DNA of 39,732 bases from Acidobacteriota bacterium (GTDB taxonomy: Bacteria; Acidobacteriota; Terriglobia; Bryobacterales; Bryobacteraceae), in contig JAPKZA010000208.1 of assembly GCA_026394015.1 (NCBI GenBank), positions 11,564-51,295 of the forward strand, in the 5' to 3' direction. Position 1 is the stretch's first letter. Every line of letters starts with the position of its first letter. The position numbers and the translations under genes were made by a program. A model generated the notes under the pieces. It did not search any database. It had not been told where the DNA came from and saw only the letters and a program-made list of their open reading frames with translations. Shown one piece after another: positions 25,907-32,588 of this stretch.

Positions 25907-27072
25907 ACGCTCGTCCACGATACGCCGTCGGGCAGACTCGCCCATCCAGACTTCACCGCTAACCACGAAAGCAGGGTGATGCCGATTGGCTTGCCGAGTA
26001 AGAGTCCAATGGCGACGCCGAGGGTGACCGGTTCGGCTGCGCGACTCGCAAGGTCCCCGCCGAGCTCCACGCCCGCGTTCGCGAAGGCAAAGGCCGGCAT
26101 GATCAGGAAGGTTACCCAAGGGTGCAGCGCTTCGTTGAAGCGGAACAGGGGCGGTTGCGCTTGCTCACAGGCGCCCTCCAAGGCCTCGATGGCCACCTGC
26201 TGCTCTTCGTCGTTCAGTGGGCCTTTCTCGCGATCGGCGCAGTGGTCCAGGCGCTGGATAATGGTTCGAATCTGGTGGAGAAACGCGGGGACGTCGAGAT
26301 AGGTTCGCGACGGAATCGTCAGCGCCAGGATGACTCCGGCGATGGTGGCATGGACGCCCGAGTGCAGCACCGCCAACCAGAGCGCGATGCCAAGCAGCGC
26401 ATACGGCAGCGGGTGGCGGACGCCCAGGCGGTTCGCCGCCAGAAGCGAAACCACGCAGACGCCGGCCGCGGCAATCCCTAGCCAGGCGATGTTCGCGGTG
26501 TAGAAGACCGCGATTACCAACACGGCCGCGATGTCGTCCACAATGGCGAGGGCCGTTAGAAACACCTTGAGCCCCAGCGGCACGCGGTCGCCGAGGAGCG
26601 CCATGATGCCGATGACGAAGGCGATATCGGTGGCCATCGGGATGCCCCATCCATCGGCGCCGGGCCTTCCCCAATTGAACGCCGTGTAGAGCAAGGCGGG
26701 GACAAGCACGCCCCCCAGCGCCCCGAAGATGGGTAAGGCGGCCTGTCGCGGAGACGCGAGTTCACCGACCAGCAACTCTCGTTTGATCTCGAGCCCGACG
26801 ACGAGAAAGAAGAGCGCCATCAGCCCATCGTTCACCCAGAAATGAAGGTCGTGATCCATGGCCTGGCCCGCGAAGCTCACGGCGAGTTTGGTGTGCCAAA
26901 GGCTCGCGTAGCTAGCAGCCCAGGGCGAGTTCACCCAGATCAAGGCGATCGCGGTACACAGCAGCAGCAGGATACCGCCGGAGGTCTCCCGAGCGGCAAA
27001 CTCTTGGAACGGGCGGAGCAAGGGGCGGATGGGGGTGTCCGCGACTGTCTTTAGGGTATTGGGTTTGCTCAT
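25714..27072 (-). CDS. nhaA: Na+/H+ antiporter NhaA
   Basis: A 452-residue NhaA with about 12 membrane segments. Signature segments are MALFFLVVGLEIKRELL, the ion-binding Asp pair in LAIVDDIAAVLVIAVFYT, and MATDIAF before it. It exports Na+ or Li+ in exchange for protons for pH and sodium balance. GGAGGTGG gives a strong ribosome-binding site for ATG 27072. Its last 193 bp overlap the RND pump gene on the other strand, including its final membrane helix (KLGILAGSLAAGLVGSAILL). It lies 41 bp downstream of the redoxin gene. Confidence 0.95.
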   Translation of the reverse strand: MSKPNTLKTVADTPIRPLLRPFQEFAARETSGGILLLLCTAIALIWVNSPWAASYASLWHTKLAVSFAGQAMDHDLHFWVNDGLMALFFLVVGLEIKRELLVGELASPRQAALPIFGALGGVLVPALLYTAFNWGRPGADGWGIPMATDIAFVIGIMALLGDRVPLGLKVFLTALAIVDDIAAVLVIAVFYTANIAWLGIAAAGVCVVSLLAANRLGVRHPLPYALLGIALWLAVLHSGVHATIAGVILALTIPSRTYLDVPAFLHQIRTIIQRLDHCADREKGPLNDEEQQVAIEALEGACEQAQPPLFRFNEALHPWVTFLIMPAFAFANAGVELGGDLASRAAEPVTLGVAIGLLLGKPIGITLLSWLAVKSGWASLPDGVSWTSVHGAGWLGGIGFTMSLFIGALAFSDAELLARAKLGILAGSLAAGLVGSAILLRGVGPAPVSFSK

Positions 27073-27084
27073 CCACCTCCCATT

Positions 27085-27099
27085 ATCCCGCCTCGGGAT
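27085..27099 (-). terminator. Small hairpin between the redoxin stop and nhaA
   Basis: ATCCCG and CGGGAT form a 6-bp stem with a 3-base loop, 14 bases after the redoxin stop (TGA at 27116-27114). No T-run follows; the nhaA ribosome-binding site comes next. It may be a weak pause, or may influence nhaA translation. It also mimics a SECIS position after the final UGA (see findings). Confidence 0.35.
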
Positions 27100-27113
27100 T
27101 TACGACGAACTCG

Positions 27114-28232
27114 TCATTTCTTTGGCGAGAGCCGCGGTGGACTCAGTTCGAGTGCGGGGTAGTAATCGGTGGTCGACTTCTGGAACTTCTCCATCCAACG
27201 TTTGCCCGCATCCGACGAAAAGCTCCAATCCTGCCGGTGATAGTTCCAGCTTTCCGGATTGAGCTGTTGGGCGTGTTCAAACCACTTTTGGGCGAGGTCG
27301 GGCTGGCCTTTCTGGCGGAGGGCGACGGCGAGTTTGAACGACGCTTCGGCCTCTGTCTCGGCCGGGCTGCGCTCCTTAACGCGACGTTGGTAGTCTTCGT
27401 CGGAGACGACGAATTCGCTCTTGGGGCCTTTGGCGACCCAATCGCGGAGCGCGGCTACATAAGCATCGCCCTGGGTCCGGATGACCTTGCCCCCGATCTT
27501 GAGTTCCTGGTTCTTCGGGGACGCGGTCTCGGCGGGACGCACGATGCGGCCTTGTTCGTCGATCCAAATCCCGGCGGGGACGTTCGTGAGTTGATAGGCG
27601 GAGCTGATCGTATGCGCGGTATCGACGAGCGTGGTGTAGGTGGCTTTGGCGGCGTCGTACCACTTGCCGGCGGCCGCTTCCCCGCCCGTGTCCTGCGCGG
27701 CGGCGACGAGTTCAAAGCCTTGGGGCTTCAGTTCCTGATAAATGGTCTGCCAGCCTGGCAGATCGAGGCGGCACCCTCACCAGGAGGCCCAACTGAGCAG
27801 GAGGATTTTGCGGCCGCGGAAGTCCGTAAGGCGGACGGGCTGGCCCTTGCGGTCGGCCACGGCGAAGTCTGGAGCGACGCGGGATTGCAGAAAGCTCGAG
27901 CGGAGGACGGGCATTTCGCCTAAGCTCCAGAGGCTCCCTTCGTGGACGAAGGCTTGGCGTACCTTGCGGGCGAAGCCGGTGAGATTGAGCCAGTTTCCGT
28001 GTTTGAGCTGCTTGGGTAGCGGGATGCAGAGGTCGGCGCGACAGGCCCCTTGGGGCTTGACCTCGAAACCGTTGATGGCCGGGAGCGCGGAGGTGGGGAC
28101 CCAGAGGTCGCCGTTTTCGAGCCGGCTATTAGGGAGGGCGGTCTCGCGATCGTCGTAGAGGACGGTGGCGGTTGCCGCCGGCGCACCCCAAAGGGTCGTG
28201 GTGGCCCAAAACAATGCGCGGCGGGTGATCAT
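27114..28232 (-). CDS. Redoxin with in-frame UGA, probable selenoprotein (UGC active site)
   Basis: A 372-residue TlpA/AhpC-like redoxin if the UGA at 27779-27777 is read as selenocysteine (residue 152). The frame is open on both sides. MITRRALFWATTTLWGAPAATA is a signal peptide with paired Arg; an N-terminal domain with C64 and C69 follows; then a thioredoxin-type domain (APDFAVADRKGQPVRLTDFRG, ILLLSWASW-U152-G-C154-RLDLPGWQ, later LTNVPAGIWIDEQGR) and a TPR-like C-terminal helix region. Homologues I recall have Cys at this place (WASWCGCR). Alternative readings are a TGC-to-TGA nonsense mutation or sequencing error, giving two fragments. The hairpin after the UGA and the conserved, intact downstream frame favour Sec. 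Likely periplasmic thiol/peroxide reductase. Confidence 0.8.
27746..27762 (-). promoter_or_regulatory. Candidate bacterial SECIS hairpin
   Basis: On the minus strand TCTGCCA-GGC-TGGCAGA is a perfect 7-bp stem with a three-base loop containing two G. The stem begins 14 bases after the UGA and the loop lies 21 bases after it, inside the 16-37 base range typical of bacterial SECIS elements, which carry a G in the apical loop for SelB. It overlaps the codons for LPGWQ, so part of the pairing could be a by-product of coding. Confidence 0.7.
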
Positions 28233-28281
28233 GCTGCCATTGTAGTAGCTTCGGGCCGTGGGCTGTGATAGCGTGCAGCCT

Positions 28282-29079
28282 ATGTTGCGGATTCTTATTG
28301 TTGGTTCGTTACTGGCCGCGAGCGCATGGGGGCAGGGCGCGCCTCCCCTTTCCGCGGAGGCGAAGGCAGCCTTCTTGCTGAACGCGAGCGTTAAGGAAAA
28401 GCACCCGGCCAAGAAAGGCGTAACCGGCACCATGCGCGTGACGATGACCGACGGGAAAATCACTCACGACGCCAGTGTCCAGACGATCGATGAGTTTAAG
28501 AATCGATTCGAGACTCCGAACGGGGTCGAGATGAATTTTCAGGACTCCTACAAGCTCAACATCGCGGCCTATCGGCTTGGAAAAATGTTGGGGATGGATT
28601 CGATGACTCCGGTATCGGTGGAGCGGATGTATGAAGGCAAAGTGGCTTCGTACACGTGGTGGGTGGAAGACATCCAAATGGACGAAGTCGACCGGATGAA
28701 GAAGAAGATTGAAGCGCCGGACAAGGACCGATGGTCGAGGCAGTATCTGATCATGAAGGTGTTCGATCAACTGATCTACAACATGGACCGGAACGCCCAG
28801 AACATGATGTACGACAAGGAATGGGGCATGTGGCTGATTGACCATTCCCGGTCGTTCCGTCGCCATGCGAAGCTGCTCGACCCGAAGATTCTCACGAAGT
28901 GCGACCGGGTGCTGCTTGAGAATCTGAAGTCGCTGCAGGAAGACGACGTGCGGAAGCAGATGGGCCGATGGGTGGACAACATGCAAATCAAGGGCTTGAT
29001 GGCTCGTCGCAAACTGCTGGTGGACCACTTTGAAGCCAAGGGCGAAGCCGCGCTATACGATTTCCTGCCGAAGCTATAG
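28282..29079 (+). CDS. Exported Fam20C/HipA-like kinase-fold protein
   Basis: A 265-residue protein with a signal peptide (MLRILIVGSLLAASAWG). Residues 88-118 (SYKLNIAAYRLGKMLGMDSM... and VSVERMYEG) resemble the helix and following strand of Fam20C-like kinases. FDQLIYNMDRNAQN (161-174) matches the catalytic loop pattern NMDR(H/N)xx, with Asp 169, and WLIDHSRSF (184-192) fits the metal-binding Asp segment (Asp 187). The usual glutamate of the helix appears as Asn 93, so ATP handling may differ or it could be a pseudokinase. ATG 28282 was chosen over 28258 for the signal peptide. It is divergent from the redoxin gene and tail-to-tail with a phosphatase gene. Confidence 0.65.
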   Translation: MLRILIVGSLLAASAWGQGAPPLSAEAKAAFLLNASVKEKHPAKKGVTGTMRVTMTDGKITHDASVQTIDEFKNRFETPNGVEMNFQDSYKLNIAAYRLGKMLGMDSMTPVSVERMYEGKVASYTWWVEDIQMDEVDRMKKKIEAPDKDRWSRQYLIMKVFDQLIYNMDRNAQNMMYDKEWGMWLIDHSRSFRRHAKLLDPKILTKCDRVLLENLKSLQEDDVRKQMGRWVDNMQIKGLMARRKLLVDHFEAKGEAALYDFLPKL

Positions 29080-30051
29080 CGGGGCTTTTTCGCCTTGCAG
29101 GAGGACGTAGGGCGTGCCGCCTTCGATGACGAGGCAGGCCCGGTGACTGCCGTAGTAAGCGGACAGGCCGACGTCAATCACGACGACGCGGCCGTCGAGT
29201 CGGGAAACGACGGTGCCCTTGGTCGGGGTGTGGCCGATGACGATGCGCTTGACGCCGTGCTTGTCGAGGAGGCGCTGGGTGAGCGCGAGGGCTTCCGGCC
29301 CGTCGTCCTGGGCGAGGCCGCGGTACCACAGCGGGCCGTCGGGGACGGTGACCAGAGCCGAGTCGGAACGGAGTTGGGAGACGTCCTTGATTTCAGCCCG
29401 GATGGCGGAGTTGATCTCGGCCACCGAGAGCGAGGCGTATTTTGTGCTGAGGCCGCCATGGAGGAAGATGCTGTCGTTGATTTTGACGATGGCGTTCTTG
29501 GCCCGAATCCATTTGCCGTAGGCGCCTTCGGTGCCGAACTGCATGCGGTGTTCCACCCAGCCTAAGGGGTGGGCGGTATCCCATTTCTTCCGGTCTTCCC
29601 TAGAGATCGGTTTCGGCATCACCTGGCTCTCCTGCTCCCAAAGTGCTTCGCGAAGACGCTCGGAGTCGGCGGATTGGAAGGCGGCGAACTCGCCGGGAGA
29701 GACGTAGCGGAGGTCTCCGTAGAGGTTCATTACTTCGTGGTTGCCAATCAGTGAGTGGACACGGCCTCCGGCTTTGTTCGCCTGCTTTTCGAGGGTAACG
29801 AGCAGGTCGAGGACCTTGCGGGATTCGGGTCCGCGGTCGAGCAGGTCCCCGGTTTGCACGAGGTGAGTCTTGCCGCCGATCCAGCGGGACCTTTGGTCGA
29901 TGATGGCGGCGTCGCGGAGGATCCCGAGGAAAGCTTGGTAGTCGCCGTGGACATCGCCGATGGCGACGATGCGATCGACACCGGAGAAGGTATCCTGCGC
30001 GAGGGCGAGCGGCACGGCGAGCAGGAGCGGCAGGAGGTGACGGAGATGCAT
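29074..30051 (-). CDS. Exported PPP-family (Shewanella-like) metallophosphatase
   Basis: A 325-residue phosphoprotein-phosphatase-type enzyme with a signal peptide (MHLRHLLPLLLAVPLALAQ). The classical motifs are all present: GDVHG at 32-36, GDLLDRG at 68-74 and GNHE at 103-106, plus HGG and GHTPT further on, giving a two-metal active site. Bacterial members of this group (SLP/SHLP) hydrolyse protein or small phosphoesters, including phosphotyrosine in some. The last 6 bp overlap the stop end of the kinase-fold gene. It is divergent from the YjbR-like gene, 31 bp apart. Confidence 0.9.
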   Translation of the reverse strand: MHLRHLLPLLLAVPLALAQDTFSGVDRIVAIGDVHGDYQAFLGILRDAAIIDQRSRWIGGKTHLVQTGDLLDRGPESRKVLDLLVTLEKQANKAGGRVHSLIGNHEVMNLYGDLRYVSPGEFAAFQSADSERLREALWEQESQVMPKPISREDRKKWDTAHPLGWVEHRMQFGTEGAYGKWIRAKNAIVKINDSIFLHGGLSTKYASLSVAEINSAIRAEIKDVSQLRSDSALVTVPDGPLWYRGLAQDDGPEALALTQRLLDKHGVKRIVIGHTPTKGTVVSRLDGRVVVIDVGLSAYYGSHRACLVIEGGTPYVLLQGEKAPL

Positions 30052-30082
30052 GACGGAATAGCCTCGCTGTATTCATCATAAA

Positions 30083-30433
30083 ATGAGCGGGATGGACGCA
30101 GGCGATTTTCGACGATTGGCATTGAGTTTGGAGGGGGCCGAAGAGGGCGCGCACATGGGTGCGGCGGATTTCCGCGTCGGGGGACGGATCTTTGCGACGT
30201 TGGCTTCCGAGAAGGAGGGCTACGGGAACCTGCTGTTGACGCCGGACCAACAGCGCGAGTTCGTCGGGGAAGCGCCGGAACTGTTCAAGCCGGTGTTCGG
30301 TGGCTGGGGCCGGATGGGGGCGACGCATATCGCGCTAGCGGCCGCGAGTGAGGACGTTTTGGCGGGGGCGCTGCGGGTGGCTTGGAAGCTGCGGGTAGAC
30401 CGCAATGCGGCAGCGAAGAAGAAGGTGAAGTAG
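30083..30433 (+). CDS. MmcQ/YjbR family protein
   Basis: A 116-residue protein of the MmcQ/YjbR family: a small CyaY-like fold. Features are LSLEGAEEGAHMGAADFRVGG, IFATLASEK, LLLTPDQQREFV and HIALAAASEDVLAGALRVAWKL. Members are often annotated as DNA-binding, without firm proof. Preceded by TATTCA seven bases before the ATG and no clear ribosome-binding site. The SGNH hydrolase gene follows after 12 bp. Confidence 0.85.
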   Translation: MSGMDAGDFRRLALSLEGAEEGAHMGAADFRVGGRIFATLASEKEGYGNLLLTPDQQREFVGEAPELFKPVFGGWGRMGATHIALAAASEDVLAGALRVAWKLRVDRNAAAKKKVK

Positions 30434-30445
30434 GATGAACGGGAT

Positions 30446-31201
30446 ATGTATCGTCATGCGGTTTTCTCTCTTTTCTTGATGGGCGCGGCGCCCGTATGGG
30501 GCCAGGTGGTCGAGCAGGTGCCGCCGATTAAGGCCAACTGTTGCCTGGCGACGGCGGCCCAGACGTTGGCGGACCAGTTGCAGGATTGGAACCAACTGGG
30601 CCGGTATGCGGCAGACAATGAGGCGGTGGCGGCGCGGGGAGCGGAGGCCGGCCGGGTTGTCTTCCTGGGCGATTCGATTACCGACGGATGGAAGCTGGCG
30701 GGGTCGTTTCCTGGCAAGCCGTACGTGAACCGCGGGATCGGCGGCCAGACTACGCCCCAGATGCTGGTGCGGATGATGCCGGACGTGCTTCGGCACAAAG
30801 CGGCGGCCATGGTGTTGCTGGCCGGGACGAACGACATCGCGCGGAACACCGGGCCGGTGACGATGCGGATGATCACCGATAACATTGAGGCGATGACGGA
30901 ACTGGCGCAGGGGCACGGGATGAAAGTGGTGCTGTGTTCGGTGACGCCGGTGAGCGACTATACGGCTCGGAAGCAGACCGAACGGCGTCCGCCGGCCCAG
31001 GTGCTGGCGTTGAACGCGTGGCTGAAGGCTTATGCGGCCAAAGTGGGGGCGGTTTACGCCGATTACTTCACGGCGCTGGCCGACGAGAAGGGCATGCTGC
31101 GGGATGGGCTATCCGCCGACGGCCTACACCCGAACGCGAAGGGATACGAGTTGATGGTGCCGGTGGTGGAGGCGGCGATCGGCAAGGCGCTGGGCCGGTA
31201 G
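30446..31201 (+). CDS. SGNH/GDSL hydrolase, exported
   Basis: A 251-residue secreted esterase of the SGNH superfamily. After the signal peptide (MYRHAVFSLFLMGAAPVWGQ) the four blocks are seen: GDSITDG with Ser 77, the oxyanion Gly in NRGIGGQT, AGTND with Asn 129, and DGLHPN with Asp 225 and His 228. It resembles the rhamnogalacturonan/acetylesterase and platelet-activating-factor acetylhydrolase-like branch, probably de-esterifying carbohydrate or lipid. No ribosome-binding site beyond GGGAT is clear. Probably cotranscribed with the upstream YjbR-like gene. Confidence 0.9.
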   Translation: MYRHAVFSLFLMGAAPVWGQVVEQVPPIKANCCLATAAQTLADQLQDWNQLGRYAADNEAVAARGAEAGRVVFLGDSITDGWKLAGSFPGKPYVNRGIGGQTTPQMLVRMMPDVLRHKAAAMVLLAGTNDIARNTGPVTMRMITDNIEAMTELAQGHGMKVVLCSVTPVSDYTARKQTERRPPAQVLALNAWLKAYAAKVGAVYADYFTALADEKGMLRDGLSADGLHPNAKGYELMVPVVEAAIGKALGR

Positions 31202-31395
31202 TGGTGGATGGTACTATAACCAGCGAACAGGACGTAAGCCTTTCCGGTACCAAAGTTTGGCGTAAGGTATGCCGCCTAAGGTGAATTCCCGCGCAGAATA
31301 GCTCAAGTGGCCTGTTTCTGGCGACGTGTCTTGTGATAACTTCTAAGCAGTAACTAGGTGCCGAAACACTAAGTTGCTTGGAGTAAAGTGATCTC
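31202..31395. other. Non-coding gap before the Flp pilin gene
   Basis: This 194-bp stretch between the SGNH hydrolase stop and the pilin start has lower GC than its surroundings. I see no gene or clear hairpin, only the weak sigma-28-like match at 31251-31280 and a run of AT-rich short motifs near 31330-31390 where a promoter could lie. Confidence 0.4.
31251..31280 (+). promoter_or_regulatory. Possible sigma-28-like promoter upstream of flp
   Basis: CAAAGTTT, 12 bases, then GCCGCCTAAG resembles TAAAGTTT-N11-GCCGATAA with a one-base longer spacer and a poor -10. It lies 116 bp before the pilin start in the otherwise featureless gap 31202-31395. Weak evidence. Confidence 0.25.
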
Positions 31396-31593
31396 ATGAA
31401 ATGTATTCGGGATTTAGCCCTTAGAATGCAGATGTTTAAAGATACGAAGGGTCAGGACCTGATCGAATACGCCTTGATGGCTGGCTTTGTGGCCGTCGCG
31501 GCGGGATCCATCATGCCTGGCGTATCGACGTCAATTAGCACGATTTTCTCGAAGGTCGCCAGTTCGATGTCTCGCGCAGCCGCGGCGTCTTAA
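31396..31593 (+). CDS. Flp/Fap-type pilin (class IVb)
   Basis: A 65-residue Flp-type pilin. The processing-site region reads GQDLIEYALMAGFVAVAAGS, with the conserved Glu five residues into the mature chain, followed by a hydrophobic helix and a Ser/Ala-rich tail. The leader before the cleavage Gly is about 18 residues. Such pilins build Tad pili, but no tad/cpa/rcp gene is in the window, so this is an orphan copy here. GGAG lies about 12 bases before the ATG. A 194-bp non-coding stretch precedes it. Confidence 0.9.
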   Translation: MKCIRDLALRMQMFKDTKGQDLIEYALMAGFVAVAAGSIMPGVSTSISTIFSKVASSMSRAAAAS

Positions 31594-31630
31594 GCGATGT
31601 GAAGACCGCCGCCGGGCCTTCGCCGACTTG

Positions 31631-31945
31631 CTATGGCAACTCGGTGAAGGCTTGGCGCAGCGGGGATAGAGTGGCGCGGACGGAGTGCAGGGCTTCGGGC
31701 GACGGGTCGGCGAGGCGGAAGAGGCAGTATTCGTAAAGGCGCAACAGGTTGGTGGCGGTATCCTTGGCCCCGGGGTTGACCATGGTTGCGAGGGCGCAGA
31801 TGGCCTGCTGGGCTTCTGCCAAGCGTTCGGGGGAGGCTGGTGGTTGGAGGCGGATGAGCGCGGCGTCGCAGAGTTCGACGGCGAGTTCGGCCGGAGTTGC
31901 CGTTTCCAGGGGGAGGCGGTAGGCGTTCAGCCAGGAGGCGGTCAT
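31631..31945 (-). CDS. fliS: Flagellar export chaperone FliS
   Basis: A 104-residue FliS-like protein: LNAYRLPLETATPAELAVELCDAALIRL matches the conserved Y..-V-TA-P-ELV-LYD opening (here altered at several places), and NLLRLYEYCLFRL the later LYDY helix. It binds flagellin in the cytoplasm and prevents early polymerisation. The gene starts 4 bp after the stop of the flagellin-like gene, consistent with chaperone and client in one transcript. The sequence is more divergent than usual, e.g. VELCDAALI for vxMLYDGAI. Confidence 0.82.
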   Translation of the reverse strand: MTASWLNAYRLPLETATPAELAVELCDAALIRLQPPASPERLAEAQQAICALATMVNPGAKDTATNLLRLYEYCLFRLADPSPEALHSVRATLSPLRQAFTELP

Positions 31946-31949
31946 GGGG

Positions 31950-32540
31950 TTATCCGCGTAGCAGCGAGGCGACGAGTGCCGCGGTTTGGTTGGAGTTTCC
32001 GAGCACGGAGCTGGTGATTTGCTGGCTGGTTGCGTTCGCCAGTTCGGCGACCGAGGTGGGATCGCGCAAGAGCGTCGTGGGCGGAATCGAGTCCTCCAGC
32101 GATCGGAGAGGCGGCGAGACCACGACGACGTCGGCGTCGGGAGGAGAGGGCGGCCTCGGCGCAGGGGGACGAGCGGCGAGGATCGACTGGGTGTTGACCT
32201 CGGCGACGCTAGGGGTGATAGAGAGAGCCATGAGCGACCTCGCAGGGCGGACGGTTAAATTGGACTGTAATCGGCTTATCGGCAGGTCGAAGGGAAGTGA
32301 GAGGGGTTTTGGGGGGCGGAGTTGGGCTAGGTCGCGGAGGCTGAGGAGGGCTCGCTGCATCTGGTTTTGGTTGGACGCTAGTGCGGCGGGGTCGCCGGCG
32401 GCGATGTTAAGCGAATCGAGGGCGAGTCCTTGCACTTGGGCGAGGAGAACGGAGATGGGGCCAACGGTGGCGTTGGTGACGCCGGTGAAGGCTTGGCTTG
32501 AACGCAGGATGGAGGATTGGAGGCCGGTGAGGGAGGGCAT
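31950..32540 (-). CDS. Reduced flagellin-like protein
   Basis: A 196-residue frame with flagellin traits. Residues ~25-80 (ISVLLAQVQGLALDSLN... LSLRDLAQL) resemble flagellin/FlgL D1 helices. A second ATG at 32231 starts MALSITPSVAEVNTQSIL, like a flagellin N terminus, and the end AELANATSQQITSSVLGNSN... ALVASLLRG is like a flagellin C terminus. Between these lies a Pro-rich stretch (RPPAPRPPSPP). ATG 32231 has GAGG six bases before it and GCCGATAA upstream, so a separate 93-residue product is likely, alone or with the long form. FliS follows directly. The product may be a mini-flagellin or filament-cap/regulatory protein; which start is used is not settled. Confidence 0.6.
   Translation of the reverse strand: MPSLTGLQSSILRSSQAFTGVTNATVGPISVLLAQVQGLALDSLNIAAGDPAALASNQNQMQRALLSLRDLAQLRPPKPLSLPFDLPISRLQSNLTVRPARSLMALSITPSVAEVNTQSILAARPPAPRPPSPPDADVVVVSPPLRSLEDSIPPTTLLRDPTSVAELANATSQQITSSVLGNSNQTAALVASLLRG
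32276..32302 (-). promoter_or_regulatory. Internal sigma-28-type promoter before ATG 32231
   Basis: The exact octamer GCCGATAA (32283-32276) is followed by 44 bases and ATG 32231. The -35 position eleven bases upstream reads TCTCACTT, a weak match to TAAAGTTT. The promoter lies within the longer flagellin-like frame. Confidence 0.5.
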
Positions 32541-32550
32541 TTCGTAGTAC

Positions 32551-32577
32551 TTATTGGCTAGAGTTAGAGTTTCTTTA
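32551..32577 (-). promoter_or_regulatory. Sigma-28-type promoter for flagellin-like gene
   Basis: On the minus strand TAAAGAAA (32577-32570), 11 bases, GCCAATAA (32558-32551). This matches TAAAGTTT-N11-GCCGATAA at five of eight and seven of eight positions with the right spacing. It lies just before ATG 32540, ten bases from the -10, so a transcript from it would start near the ATG. It is also the inter-gene region to the divergent gene at 32589. Confidence 0.6.
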
Positions 32578-32588
32578 GGAGAATTCTG

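Noticed and set aside
25534-25962. A plus-strand frame over the RND/nhaA junction.
   Set aside because: It is a shifted reading of the pump gene without ribosome-binding site or recognisable domain.
27777-28463. A stand-alone 228-residue protein ending at the UGA.
   Set aside because: It ends at SWASW in the middle of the redoxin core and its first 77 codons overlap the divergent kinase-fold gene; the joined frame explains both halves better.
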